Of a stretch of 64,000 nucleotides of DNA, positions 19,114 to 27,409 are shown one piece after another. Below the pieces are notes generated by a model. The model was not told the origin of the DNA and did no database searches. It saw only the letters and a list, made by a program, of their open reading frames with translations. The stretch's first letter is position 1, and each line of letters begins with the position of its first letter. This DNA is from UBA668 sp039796575 (GTDB lineage: Bacteria > Actinomycetota > Acidimicrobiia > Acidimicrobiales > Ilumatobacteraceae): positions 1 through 64,000 of the forward strand of contig JBDKJP010000053.1 in assembly GCA_039796575.1 (NCBI GenBank). Direction: 5' to 3'. Made by a program: the position numbers and the translations under genes.

Positions 19114-19129
19114 TCGAACAGACGTTCGA
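19114..19129. promoter_or_regulatory. SOS (LexA) box before dnaE2
   Basis: TCGAACAGACGTTCGA, a perfect TCGAAC-N4-GTTCGA inverted repeat. It overlaps TACAGT (19130-19135), the presumed -10, by abutment. It could also influence the divergent sigma-factor gene. Confidence 0.9.
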
Positions 19130-19145
19130 TACAGTCGCGAACCCC

Positions 19146-22100
19146 ATGGGATTCAACAATCCGTCGATGCCGTGGTCGGAGGTCGAACGGCTTCTGTCCG
19201 GACGAGGCAAGGACGGTCGCGCCCCTGGGTCGCCGTCGTGGAACGCCGGCGGCGACGGGCCGGCATGGGGGCGCAAACGGCAGCCCTACGAGCCCGACCC
19301 CGACATCACGCAGCCGCACTGGCGACCCGACCCGGTGCACGTGCCCTACGCCGAGCTGCACTGCCACAGCAACTTCTCGTTCCTCGACGGGGCGTCGCAC
19401 CCCGAGCAGCTGGTGGAGGAAGCGGCCCGCCTGGGGCTGGAGGCGCTGGCGCTCACCGATCACGACGGGTTCTACGGCATCGTGCGCTTCGCCGAAGCGG
19501 CGCGGGCGGTGGGGCTGCCCACGGTGTTCGGCACCGAGATCACGCTCACCCCGGGGGTCACCGGCCGGCGGGCCCGCGACGAGGCCGATACGCAGCGGCA
19601 GGTGGCCACCGGCATGCTGCCCGACACCCACGCCCCCGACCCGCACGGGCAGCACCTCGTGGTGCTCGCCGACGGCCCCACCGGCTACGCCCGCCTCGCC
19701 CGTGCGCTCAGCCTCGGTCACCTCGCCGGCGAGAAGGGGGTGCCGCAGTTCGGCCTGCTCGACATCGCCGACGCGGTGCGCGGTCACGGGTGGGTGCTCA
19801 CCGGCTGCCGCAAGGGCGCGGTGCCGGCCGCGCTCGTGGCCGACGGGCCGGCCGCGGCAGGGCGCGAGCTGCGTCAGCTGGTCGAGCTGTTCGGGCGCGA
19901 CCGCGTGCTGGTCGAGCTGTGGGACCACGGCCACCCCACCGACTCCGTGCGCAACGACGCACTCGCCGAGCTGGCCGCCCGGCACGACGTGGGCGTGGTG
20001 GCCACCAACAACGTGCACTACGCCACGCCGTCGCAACGGCGGCTGGCCACGGCCGTGGCGGCGGTGCGGGCGCGGCGCAGCCTCGACGAGCTCGACCCGT
20101 GGCTGCCGGCCTCGGCCGGGGCGCACCTGCGCAGCGGTGGCGAGCAGGCCCGGCGCTTCGCCCGCTACCCGGGCGTGGTCGAGCTCGCGGCCGAGATCGG
20201 TCGCGCCGCGGCGTTCGACCTGTCGCTCGTGGCGCCGAACCTGCCGCCCTACCCGTGCCCGCCCGGGCCCGACGGCGCGCCGCTCAGCGAGATGCAGTAC
20301 CTGCGCGTGCTCGTCGAGGCCGGCGGCCGTCGCCGCTACGGCGAACGCCCCGCGCCCCACGAAGACCTGTCGCTGCGCGCCCGCGCGTGGCGCACCATCG
20401 ACCACGAGCTCGACGTCATCGAGCACCTCGGGTTCGCCGGCTACTTCCTCGTCGTGTGGGACATCGTCGAGTTCTGCAACCGCGCCGACATCTACTGCCA
20501 GGGTCGTGGCAGTGCGGCCAACAGCGCCGCCTGCTACGCGCTCGGCATCACCAAGGCCGACGCCGTGTCGCTCGGCCTGCTGTTCGAGCGGTTCCTCTCC
20601 ACCGAACGCGACGGCCCGCCCGACATCGACCTCGACATCGAGAGCGACCGCCGCGAGGAGGTCATCCAGTACGTGTACCAGCGCTACGGGCGGCACCACA
20701 CGGCCCAGGTGGCCAACGTCATCACCTACCGCGCCCGCTCGTCGGTGCGCGACATGGCGAAGGCGCTCGGCTACGCCACCGGGCAGCAGGACGCGTGGAG
20801 CAAGCAGATGGACGGCTGGGGCACGGTGGCCACCACCGCGGCCACCCCCGATCACGACGTGCCCGAGGCCGTGCTCGAACTGGCCGCCGAGATCGAGGAT
20901 GCGCCGCGGCACCTCGGCATCCACTCGGGTGGCATGGTCATCTGCGATCGACCGGTCATCGAGGTGTGCCCGGTCGAGTGGGGGCGCATGGACCGGCGCA
21001 GCGTGCTGCAGTGGGACAAGGACGACTGCGCCGCGGCCGGGCTGGTGAAGTTCGACCTGCTCGGCCTGGGCATGCTCAGCGCGCTGCACTACGCCGTCGA
21101 CCTCATCCGCGAGCACCGCGGCTACGACGTCGACCTCGCCACCATCCCGCAGGAGGACGACGTCTACGCCATGCTCTGCCGGGCCGACACGGTGGGCGTG
21201 TTCCAGATCGAGTCGCGGGCGCAGATGGCCACGCTGCCGCGGCTGAAGCCGCGCCGCTTCTACGACCTCGTCGTCGAGGTCGCGCTCATCCGCCCCGGCC
21301 CCATCCAGGGCGGGTCGGTGCACCCGTACATCCGCCGCCGCAACGGGCAGGAGCCCATCACCTACCTCCACCCGTTGCTCGAGAACTCCCTCGGCAAGAC
21401 CCTCGGCGTGCCGCTGTTCCAGGAGCAGCTGATGCAGATGGCCATCGACGTGGCCGGGTTCACGCCCGCCGAGGCCGACCAGCTGCGCCAGGCGATGGGA
21501 TCGAAGCGCAGCCGGGCGCGCATGGAGCGGTTGAAGCAGCGGTTGTTCGACGGCATGGCCGAGCGCGGCATCACCGGCGAGGTGGCCGAGGAGATCTTCG
21601 TGAAGATGGCCGCGTTCGCGAACTACGGGTTCCCCGAGAGCCACTCGGTGTCGTTCAGCTACCTGGTGTACGCGTCGTCGTGGATCAAGTTCCACGAGCC
21701 GGCGGCGTTCTGCGCGGCGCTGCTCAACGCGCAGCCGATGGGGTTCTGGAGCCCGCACACGCTGTGCCAGGACGCCCGCCGTCACGGGGTGGTGGTGCGG
21801 TCGCCCGACCTCAACGGTTCCATCGCCGCCGCCACGCTCGAACCGTGCGGCGACAGCGTCGGCGGGGTGGCCGTGCGGCTGGGGTTGCAGAGCGTGCGCG
21901 GCATCGGCAAGGAGCTCGCCGAACGCATCGCCGAGGGTCGGCCGTACACGTCGCTGGAGCACCTCGTGCGCCTAGTGCCCGAGCTCGATCTCGCCCAGCT
22001 CGAGGCGCTCGCCACCGCGGGCGCGTTCGAGCAGTGCTTCGGCCTCGAACGCCGCGCCGCGCTGTGGGCGGTGGGCGCGGCCGCGCAGTCGCGCCCCGAC

Positions 22101-22562
22101 CGGTTGGAGGGGGTGGTGGTGGGGCAGCAGGCACCGCGCCTGCCGGGCATGGATCCCGTGGAGACCGCCGTCGCCGACCTGTGGGCCACCGGTGTCGCGC
22201 CCAACGGGCACCCCACCCAGTTCCTGCGCGAGCAGCTGGCGGCGCAGGGGGTGGTGAGCTCGGCCGGGTTGTGGCACTGCGAGCCGCGTTCGCGCGTGCT
22301 GGTGGCCGGTGTGGTCACGCACCGCCAACGACCGATGACCGCGCAGGGCACCACGTTCATGAACCTCGAGGACGAGACCGGCCTCATCAACGTGGTGGTG
22401 TCGAAGGGCTGCTGGGCGCGCTACCGCACCGTCGCCCGTGGTGCCCCGGCGTTGCTGGTGCGCGGTCGCCTCGAACGGGCCGAGGGCGTCATCAACATCG
22501 TCGCCGAGGAGCTCACCGCCCTCGCCGTGCCGGCCAGCACCGCCAGCCGCGACTTCCGCTGA
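19146..22562 (+). CDS. dnaE2: error-prone DNA polymerase DnaE2 (ImuC)
   Basis: 1138 aa, usual for DnaE2. SOS-induced C-family polymerase that performs mutagenic lesion bypass with ImuA' and ImuB. Residues 65-300 are a PHP domain (AELHCHSNFSFLDGASHPEQ and LALTDHDGFYG). The polymerase core follows, with the catalytic aspartates in GPPDIDLDIESDRREEVIQ. Helix-hairpin-helix words (VRGIGKELAERIAEG) and a C-terminal OB fold (VLVAGVVTHRQRPMTAQGT then FMNLEDETG) complete the family order. ATG lies 17 nt after the SOS box. It is separated from imuA'-imuB by 3.7 kb, unlike the contiguous operons of many proteobacteria. Confidence 0.95.
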   Translation: MGFNNPSMPWSEVERLLSGRGKDGRAPGSPSWNAGGDGPAWGRKRQPYEPDPDITQPHWRPDPVHVPYAELHCHSNFSFLDGASHPEQLVEEAARLGLEALALTDHDGFYGIVRFAEAARAVGLPTVFGTEITLTPGVTGRRARDEADTQRQVATGMLPDTHAPDPHGQHLVVLADGPTGYARLARALSLGHLAGEKGVPQFGLLDIADAVRGHGWVLTGCRKGAVPAALVADGPAAAGRELRQLVELFGRDRVLVELWDHGHPTDSVRNDALAELAARHDVGVVATNNVHYATPSQRRLATAVAAVRARRSLDELDPWLPASAGAHLRSGGEQARRFARYPGVVELAAEIGRAAAFDLSLVAPNLPPYPCPPGPDGAPLSEMQYLRVLVEAGGRRRYGERPAPHEDLSLRARAWRTIDHELDVIEHLGFAGYFLVVWDIVEFCNRADIYCQGRGSAANSAACYALGITKADAVSLGLLFERFLSTERDGPPDIDLDIESDRREEVIQYVYQRYGRHHTAQVANVITYRARSSVRDMAKALGYATGQQDAWSKQMDGWGTVATTAATPDHDVPEAVLELAAEIEDAPRHLGIHSGGMVICDRPVIEVCPVEWGRMDRRSVLQWDKDDCAAAGLVKFDLLGLGMLSALHYAVDLIREHRGYDVDLATIPQEDDVYAMLCRADTVGVFQIESRAQMATLPRLKPRRFYDLVVEVALIRPGPIQGGSVHPYIRRRNGQEPITYLHPLLENSLGKTLGVPLFQEQLMQMAIDVAGFTPAEADQLRQAMGSKRSRARMERLKQRLFDGMAERGITGEVAEEIFVKMAAFANYGFPESHSVSFSYLVYASSWIKFHEPAAFCAALLNAQPMGFWSPHTLCQDARRHGVVVRSPDLNGSIAAATLEPCGDSVGGVAVRLGLQSVRGIGKELAERIAEGRPYTSLEHLVRLVPELDLAQLEALATAGAFEQCFGLERRAALWAVGAAAQSRPDRLEGVVVGQQAPRLPGMDPVETAVADLWATGVAPNGHPTQFLREQLAAQGVVSSAGLWHCEPRSRVLVAGVVTHRQRPMTAQGTTFMNLEDETGLINVVVSKGCWARYRTVARGAPALLVRGRLERAEGVINIVAEELTALAVPASTASRDFR

Positions 22563-22586
22563 CCGTCCCCTTCGCGCTCCGTCGGT

Positions 22587-22661
22587 TTCTGGGCGTGATC
22601 TGTTCCGACATCATTTCTGGGCGGGATTCGTCCCGGGATCCGGGACGAATCCCGCCCAGAA
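22587..22661. repeat. dispersed palindrome family 1, copy B
   Basis: A 22-bp perfect stem (22615-22636 and 22640-22661; TTCTGGGCG…GTCCCGG-gat-CCGGGAC…CGCCCAGAA) preceded by a degenerate half TTCTGGGCGTGATC… from 22587. It begins 24 nt after the dnaE2 stop and may end its transcript. Confidence 0.8.
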
Positions 22662-22724
22662 GCAGCGCCACGCCCTGCCGTCGACACAGTTGACGGTGCG
22701 GGTCGAGAGGACGACCATGGACGC

Positions 22725-22883
22725 ATGGGTTGGATGATTGCCGTGGTCATCGGCATTGCGATCGTGGGGCTGGCCGTGTGGGCCTTCAAGGGCAGCGGCG
22801 GCACGAGCGTCGGGCCGTACGGCGACGTCGCCGGTGGCAGCGGCGACGACGGGCTCGGTCGCCGCAGCGGTCCCGTCGGATGA
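22725..22883 (+). CDS. small single-pass membrane protein
   Basis: 52 aa. MGWMIAVVIGIAIVGLAVW is one transmembrane helix; the remaining 30 residues are Gly/Ser/Asp-rich. Third positions are GC-rich across the frame, which supports coding. There is no clear Shine-Dalgarno; an overlapping out-of-frame ATG lies 8 nt upstream. Function unknown. Confidence 0.5.
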   Translation: MGWMIAVVIGIAIVGLAVWAFKGSGGTSVGPYGDVAGGSGDDGLGRRSGPVG

Positions 22884-22905
22884 CCTGACCGCGTCCGTGT
22901 TACCG

Positions 22906-22957
22906 GTTCTGGTCAGCATCCCACCAGGGCCGCTCCTGGTCGAATGCTGACCAGAAC
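22906..22957. terminator. large two-part hairpin
   Basis: GTTCTGGTCAGCAT (22906-22919) pairs perfectly with ATGCTGACCAGAAC (22944-22957); inside it ACCAGG pairs with CCTGGT. It lies 22 nt after the small membrane protein and 16 nt before the TACGGT hexamer of the next gene, so it may be a terminator or an operator for the metallo-hydrolase. Confidence 0.55.
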
Positions 22958-22985
22958 GGCGAAACGGGAGAAGTACGGTGCGGGG

Positions 22986-23780
22986 ATGAACGGCATCACC
23001 GTCGGCGACCTCGTCGTGCAACCCGTGTTCGACGGCACCGCGGTGCTGCCCGCCGCAGCCTGGGCCGGCGCCGACTGGACGGCGCACCGTCACCTGCTCG
23101 ACGCCGACGACACGATGACCGTGCCGGTCGGTGCGTTCCTCGTCCGTGTCGGCGACCGCCTGGTGCTGCTCGACGCCGGCGTGGGCGACGTGCGCAACGA
23201 GATGTTCGACGGCGGCCGCCTGCTCGACAGCCTGCGGGACCTCGGTGTGGCACCGGCCGACATCGACACCGTGGTGGTGAGTCATCTGCACAGCGATCAC
23301 ATGGGCTGGCTCGTCACCGACGACGGGGCGACGTTCGCGAACGCCACCGTGCACATCGGTGCCGCCGACTGGGCGCACTTCGTCGACGGCGAGAGCGACG
23401 GTCCACGCCGCGCCGAACGGCTACGGCGTATCGAGGCACAGGTGTCGCTCATCGACACCGACGGCACCACGGTGGCGCCCGGCGTCACCACCCGCCACAC
23501 GCCCGGGCACACGCCGGGTCACACGAGTACGGTCATCAGCAGCGGCGACGAACGGCTCATCGTGCTCGGCGACGCGCTGCACTGCCCGGCGCAGCTCACC
23601 GAGCCCGAGTGGCAGTTCGTGTACGACGTCGACAAGGAGCTCGCCGTGCGCACCCGCCAACAGTTGCTGCGCGACGCCGAAGTGCCGGGCACCTCGGTGC
23701 TGCCGTGCCACTTCGCCGGCATGCAGGCCGCACGACTGGTGCCTGCCACCGGCACACGCCAGTGGGTGCTGTCGGGCTAG
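22986..23780 (+). CDS. metallo-beta-lactamase-fold hydrolase
   Basis: 264 aa. Zinc hydrolase of the MBL fold: VVVSHLHSDHMGWLV carries HxHxDH, HTPGHTPGHTSTV the next His, LGDALHCP the bridging Asp, and LPCHF the last His. Residues before it (LVLLDAGVGD) fit the lactonase/glyoxalase II-like group; the substrate is unknown. ATG 22986 has TACGGT 6 nt upstream. Its stop TAG overlapped the end of the EamA gene in the ancestral arrangement; that junction is now duplicated downstream. Confidence 0.88.
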   Translation: MNGITVGDLVVQPVFDGTAVLPAAAWAGADWTAHRHLLDADDTMTVPVGAFLVRVGDRLVLLDAGVGDVRNEMFDGGRLLDSLRDLGVAPADIDTVVVSHLHSDHMGWLVTDDGATFANATVHIGAADWAHFVDGESDGPRRAERLRRIEAQVSLIDTDGTTVAPGVTTRHTPGHTPGHTSTVISSGDERLIVLGDALHCPAQLTEPEWQFVYDVDKELAVRTRQQLLRDAEVPGTSVLPCHFAGMQAARLVPATGTRQWVLSG

Positions 23781-23818
23781 AGGTACTGCTTCGTCGACGT
23801 GGCGAGGCAGGCGCGAAC
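23737..23818. repeat. 82-bp direct repeat, copy 1 (MBL end + EamA tail remnant)
   Basis: Matches 24491-24572 at about 75 of 82 positions, offset 754. It contains the last 14 codons of the metallo-hydrolase and, on the minus strand, a 12-codon remnant of the EamA C-terminus (CLATSTKQYL then stop). The intact EamA end lies in copy 2. The two copies bracket an inserted two-gene cassette. Confidence 0.85.
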
Positions 23819-23835
23819 GTTCGGTGGGATGGTGC

Positions 23836-24156
23836 TCAGGACTCGCTGCGGCACCAGGCCAACTCGTCCAGCGTCGCGGCGACATCGCGCCGGACACGTG
23901 GATCTTCGAGTACCGGGCCGGTCACCCTCGTTCCGAACTCAGTCGGGGCGAGGGTCCCGCTAGGGGACTCGACGGCGAATCCCCGATCGACCAAGGGTTG
24001 CACGAGGCGAGTCCGTGCTCCCGAATCGGTGATGCCGAACAACAGCGCAAGGTCGTCCACACGAAGGTTCCGAGGCCGACAAGCGATCATGAGGAGCACG
24101 CGCGACTGGCGCGGGTCGAGGCCTTCGAACCCGTCATCATCGGTCGCCACTCGCAC
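23836..24156 (-). CDS. winged-helix regulator in inserted cassette
   Basis: 106 aa. MarR/ArsR-like winged helix: LDPRQSRVLLMIACRPRNLR then VDDLALLFGITDSGARTRLV as helix-turn-helix, followed by QPLVDRGFAVESPSGTLAPT as the wing. GTG 24156 is chosen because TACCCT lies 6 nt upstream; longer starts give sequence without family character. Base composition is less GC-rich than the neighbours, suggesting recent arrival. Divergent from the small lipoprotein gene, which it may control. Confidence 0.65.
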   Translation of the reverse strand: MRVATDDDGFEGLDPRQSRVLLMIACRPRNLRVDDLALLFGITDSGARTRLVQPLVDRGFAVESPSGTLAPTEFGTRVTGPVLEDPRVRRDVAATLDELAWCRSES

Positions 24157-24233
24157 ACCGAAAGGGTAGGCGAGACCGCGAGGACACTCGGAGCTTGCTG
24201 GCGCCAGTGCGTCGCTCGGGATACCGTTCGCCC

Positions 24234-24281
24234 GTGGCGGCCTCGACGGCAGGCAACGCCGACCGGTGGGTCGGCGAGTGA
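24234..24281 (+). CDS. short leader ORF before lipoprotein
   Basis: 15 codons, GTG start with TACCGT (24222-24227) 6 nt upstream. Its TGA overlaps the GTG of the next frame (GTGA at 24278), so it could couple or gate translation of the lipoprotein. Too short to judge by composition. Confidence 0.3.
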   Translation: MAASTAGNADRWVGE

Positions 24282-24490
24282 GCTCAGCGGTCGGCCTCGC
24301 TCTGATCGCCGGGCTGCTGCTCCTGACGTCGTGCAAATGGCGATCGTTCCGACAGACCGGCTCGTGGAGTGCGCCGTGGCGTCACGACTGGTCGCCGTGG
24401 CAGCGGTTCGGCAGCAGGAGTGCACTACCCGTGCGGATGTGTCGGCGTTGCGGACGACGCGAAACCGACGACGGCGACTGGACGGTGTGA
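24278..24490 (+). CDS. small putative lipoprotein in inserted cassette
   Basis: 70 aa. Residues 1-18 are a signal with lipobox LLTSC; the mature part is Trp/Arg-rich and ends with CRRCGR, a possible metal-binding or disulfide pair. A longer frame could start at GTG 24266. It ends exactly one base before the second 82-bp repeat. Unknown function; presumably regulated by the divergent winged-helix protein. Confidence 0.5.
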   Translation: MSSAVGLALIAGLLLLTSCKWRSFRQTGSWSAPWRHDWSPWQRFGSRSALPVRMCRRCGRRETDDGDWTV

Positions 24491-24572
24491 TGGTGCCCGC
24501 CACCGGCACGCGCCAGTGGGTGCTGTCGGGTTAGAGGTACTGCTTCGTCGACGTCGCCAGGTAGGCGCCAAC
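24491..24572. repeat. 82-bp direct repeat, copy 2 (intact EamA end)
   Basis: Second copy of the metallo-hydrolase/EamA junction. It still reads MVPATGTRQWVLSG then stop on the plus strand, a vestige of the hydrolase C-terminus, while on the minus strand it is the live 3' end of the EamA gene. Confidence 0.85.
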
Positions 24573-25424
24573 CAGCGCCACCGCGCAGCCGGCCACCGAC
24601 AGCACGGCCACCGACTCGTGGCGCACGAACGCGCCGAGCAACAGCGACACGACGGGGATGAGGTACACGCTGGCCGACGCACGGCTGCTACCGAGGCGCC
24701 CGGCGTTGGCGGCCATCGTGACGTAGGCGAGGGCGGTGCCGAGCGAGCCGAGCGCGAGCATCGCCGCGAACGCGCTCCACGTGAACTCCACGTCGTCGAG
24801 CGACGGAATGGCGAACGGCGCGGTGAGCACGAACGCCACGCCCTGCACCCGCCACATCAGCGGGATGCTGCCGTACTTCTGCTGCAGCGGCACCGCCACG
24901 TTGAGGGCGAAGCCGTAGAAGACGAGCGCGATGAAGATGAGCATGATGCCGAACCAGCTGTTGTCGCCACCGCCCGACGGCAGGGCGATGAGCACCACGC
25001 CGAGGAACCCGATGGCGAGACCGACGATCGCCTGACGGCGCGGCAGCTTGTGCGCCATGAATGCCGCGACGGTGGTGACGAAGATGGGCGTCGCGCCGTT
25101 GAGCATGCCGGTCACCGACGACGACACGTGCTGCTCGGCGAACGGGAACAGCGACAGCGGGATGGCCATCCAGATCACGCCGAGCAACGCCACCCGCTTG
25201 CGGTCGACCTTCTCGATGTGGCCGTTGCGGGCAGCGGGGAAGCAGGCGAGCGTGAGGAACCCGAACAGGATGCGCATCGGCGTGATGAGCGCGGCCGGGA
25301 ACGCCTCGAGGCCTTCGGCGATGAAATAGAACGACGTGCCCCACACCACGCCCGGCACCGCCCACCGTGCCCAGTCGGTGGTGGTCATGTGTGCGGTGGA
25401 CGGCGTGGCGACAGTGGTGGACAC
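24531..25424 (-). CDS. EamA/DMT-family transporter
   Basis: 297 aa, ten predicted membrane helices in two EamA repeats (for example WAVPGVVWGTSFYFIAEGL and SGMLNGATPIF-like helices in the first; IMLIFIALVFYGFALNVAVP opening the second). Drug/metabolite exporter; substrate unknown. GTG 25424 is chosen because TAGCCT lies 8 nt upstream; an ATG at 25388 would also suit the first helix. The C-terminus lies within the duplicated 82-bp segment. Confidence 0.82.
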   Translation of the reverse strand: MSTTVATPSTAHMTTTDWARWAVPGVVWGTSFYFIAEGLEAFPAALITPMRILFGFLTLACFPAARNGHIEKVDRKRVALLGVIWMAIPLSLFPFAEQHVSSSVTGMLNGATPIFVTTVAAFMAHKLPRRQAIVGLAIGFLGVVLIALPSGGGDNSWFGIMLIFIALVFYGFALNVAVPLQQKYGSIPLMWRVQGVAFVLTAPFAIPSLDDVEFTWSAFAAMLALGSLGTALAYVTMAANAGRLGSSRASASVYLIPVVSLLLGAFVRHESVAVLSVAGCAVALVGAYLATSTKQYL

Positions 25425-25495
25425 AGTGGTCGAGGCTACGGGCACCACCGTGCGGGCGCGAGCGGAATTCGGACGAGGCGTTCTAGGGTCGGCAC

Positions 25496-26416
25496 ATGCT
25501 CCCGTTCCGATTCGGCTACCAGGCCCGTGGCGGCACGCCCGACGAGATCCGCGACCAGGCCCGGCGGGCCGAAGCCGCCGGCTTCGACGTGATCCACACG
25601 TTCGATCACCTCAACCCCGGTTGGGGTCCCACCCTGCCGCTGCTGGCGATGGCCGAGGCCACCACCACGCTGCGGGTGGGGCCGCTGGTCATCAACAACG
25701 ACTTCCACCATCCGGTGCTGCTGGCCATGGAGTACGCGAACCTCGACCACCTCACGGGCGGCCGCGTCGAGTTGGGCATGGGTGCCGGTCACTCGTTCAC
25801 CGAGTACACCGCGATGGGGCTGCCGTTCGACCCGCCCGCCGTGCGCAAGGCGCGACTCGCCGAATCGATCGAGATCCTCCGCCGGCTGTTCGACGGCGAG
25901 ACCGTCACGCACGAGGGAGAGCACTACCGGCTCGACGCGGTGAGCACGCAGCGGTCGCTGCAGGAACGTCTGCCGATCATGGCCGGGGTGAACGGCAAGG
26001 CCGCCCTGGCACACGCCGCCCGCCACGCCGACATCATCGGGCTGATGATGCTCGGCAAGACCCTGCCCGACGGCCACCGTCACGAGGTGCGCTGGCAGGC
26101 CGACCGGCTCGACGCCACCGTGGCGCACATCCGCGCCAACGAGGTGGGTCGCGACCGCCCGGTGGAGCTGAACGCGCTCGTGCAGGTGGTCGACGTCACC
26201 GACGACGCCGAGGCGGTGCGACAGGAGTTGGTGGCCGACGTCGACGGCCTCACGCTCGACGACGCGCGCACCACACCGTTCCTGGCCATCGGCACGCACG
26301 ACCAGATCGCCGACCACCTCCGCCGCTGCCGCGACCGTTGGGGCATCACCTACTTCTCCGTGCGCGACATCGACGCCTTCGCCCCCGTCATCGGACGCCT
26401 CCGGTCGCGGCCCTAG
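25496..26416 (+). CDS. LLM-class F420-dependent oxidoreductase
   Basis: 306 aa. Luciferase-like barrel beginning FRFGYQARGGTPDEIRDQAR, with VGPLVINNDFHHPVLLAMEY, GRVELGMGAGHSFTEYTAMG and a LPIMAGVNG strand, all typical of the F420 subgroup found in mycobacteria. Hydride transfer from F420H2 to an unknown substrate. TAGGGT lies 6 nt before the ATG. Divergent from EamA, convergent with the PfkB kinase across a palindrome. Confidence 0.85.
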   Translation: MLPFRFGYQARGGTPDEIRDQARRAEAAGFDVIHTFDHLNPGWGPTLPLLAMAEATTTLRVGPLVINNDFHHPVLLAMEYANLDHLTGGRVELGMGAGHSFTEYTAMGLPFDPPAVRKARLAESIEILRRLFDGETVTHEGEHYRLDAVSTQRSLQERLPIMAGVNGKAALAHAARHADIIGLMMLGKTLPDGHRHEVRWQADRLDATVAHIRANEVGRDRPVELNALVQVVDVTDDAEAVRQELVADVDGLTLDDARTTPFLAIGTHDQIADHLRRCRDRWGITYFSVRDIDAFAPVIGRLRSRP

Positions 26417-26418
26417 CC

Positions 26419-26436
26419 CGCGAACTTAAGTTCGCG
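26419..26436. repeat. dispersed palindrome family 2, copy A
   Basis: CGCGAACTTAAGTTCGCG, a perfect 18-bp palindrome 2 nt after the LLM stop, followed by a degraded half CGCGAACTCAGGTTC (26448-26460 region). The same 18-mer recurs at 62313. Both copies lie between convergent genes. Confidence 0.75.
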
Positions 26437-26452
26437 CGCCGGACCCGCGAAC

Positions 26453-27391
26453 TCAGGTTCGGCGGTGGAGGATGGCGCGGAGCTTGGCGTCGGGCTCGGG
26501 GCGGGCGCCGAGGTGCTCGATCACCCACGCCGAGATGGTGGTGGCGAAGCGTGCCGCGGCGACGGCATCGCCGTGCTCGAGGTAGTGCGCGAGGAAGCCG
26601 CCGGCGAACGAGTCGCCCGCGCCCGTGGCATCGACGAGGTTGTTCGTGCCGGCCGGGATGTGCGTGGCCTCGCCGGCCTCCCACACCAGCGCCCCGTCGG
26701 CGTCGAGCTTCAACATGACGAGCGCCTTCGGGTACAGCTCGGCCAGCGCGGCGGCGATCTCGGTGGGCTCGGTGAGCCCGCCCGTGAGCATGCTGCCCTC
26801 CTCCTTGTTGGGGAGGAGGATGTCGATGCCGAGGTCCTGGGTGACGGCCAGGAAGTGGTCGACCCCCATCTCGCCGATCATCTGGAACGAGCCGGGGTCG
26901 AACGACAGCGTGGCGCCCGAACGCTGTGCGAGCAGCGCCGCGGTGCGTGCGGCGGCGCGGGGCGGGTCGACGAAGAACGACCACGCGGTGAGGTGCAGGT
27001 GCTGGGCCGCGATGATGGGCGCCTTCGGCAGTTCCGACGGCAGCAGGTAGAAGTCGGCGCCGTGGCCCGACACCATCGAACGCTCACCGGTGTGGTCGAC
27101 GAACACCGCCACCGAACCGGTGAGGTGGGCCTCCGACTCGACGAAGTGCGCGGTGACCTTCTCGCGTTCGAGATCCTCCTCGGCCAACTGACCGAAGCGG
27201 TCGCGGCCGATCTTGCCGATGAACTCGGTCGGCAGGCCGGCGCGGCTGGCCCACACGGCCACGTTGGCGGCGCTGCCGCCGGGGGTGAGCATCACCTCGC
27301 CGAAGGTGTCGCCGCCGCGGAGCAGCTCGCTGTTGGTTCGGATGAGGACGTCCCAGGCGAAATCGCCGACGACGCACATGGGACCTGCCAC
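26453..27391 (-). CDS. PfkB-family carbohydrate/nucleoside kinase
   Basis: 312 aa. Ribokinase-fold ATP-dependent kinase. N-terminal CVVGDFAWDVLIR, then LTPGGSAANVAVWASRAG (substrate lid), and the ATP/catalytic signature NNLVDATGAGDSFAGGFLAH near residue 255 with the catalytic Asp. Likely substrate is a sugar or nucleoside; not decidable. GTG 27391 is chosen because TACCGT lies 7 nt upstream. It follows the wHTH gene by 18 nt on the same strand. Confidence 0.88.
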   Translation of the reverse strand: MAGPMCVVGDFAWDVLIRTNSELLRGGDTFGEVMLTPGGSAANVAVWASRAGLPTEFIGKIGRDRFGQLAEEDLEREKVTAHFVESEAHLTGSVAVFVDHTGERSMVSGHGADFYLLPSELPKAPIIAAQHLHLTAWSFFVDPPRAAARTAALLAQRSGATLSFDPGSFQMIGEMGVDHFLAVTQDLGIDILLPNKEEGSMLTGGLTEPTEIAAALAELYPKALVMLKLDADGALVWEAGEATHIPAGTNNLVDATGAGDSFAGGFLAHYLEHGDAVAAARFATTISAWVIEHLGARPEPDAKLRAILHRRT

Positions 27392-27409
27392 CCGGGGCAC
27401 GGTAACCAG

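Noticed and set aside
18555..21962. 1135-residue minus-strand frame
   Set aside because: Only its last 171 residues are real (the sigma factor); the rest is the shadow of dnaE2.
23359..24534. 391-residue plus-strand frame across the cassette
   Set aside because: Frame-shifted shadow of the hydrolase gene running through the insert; its hydrolase-like ending is the duplicated 82-bp segment.
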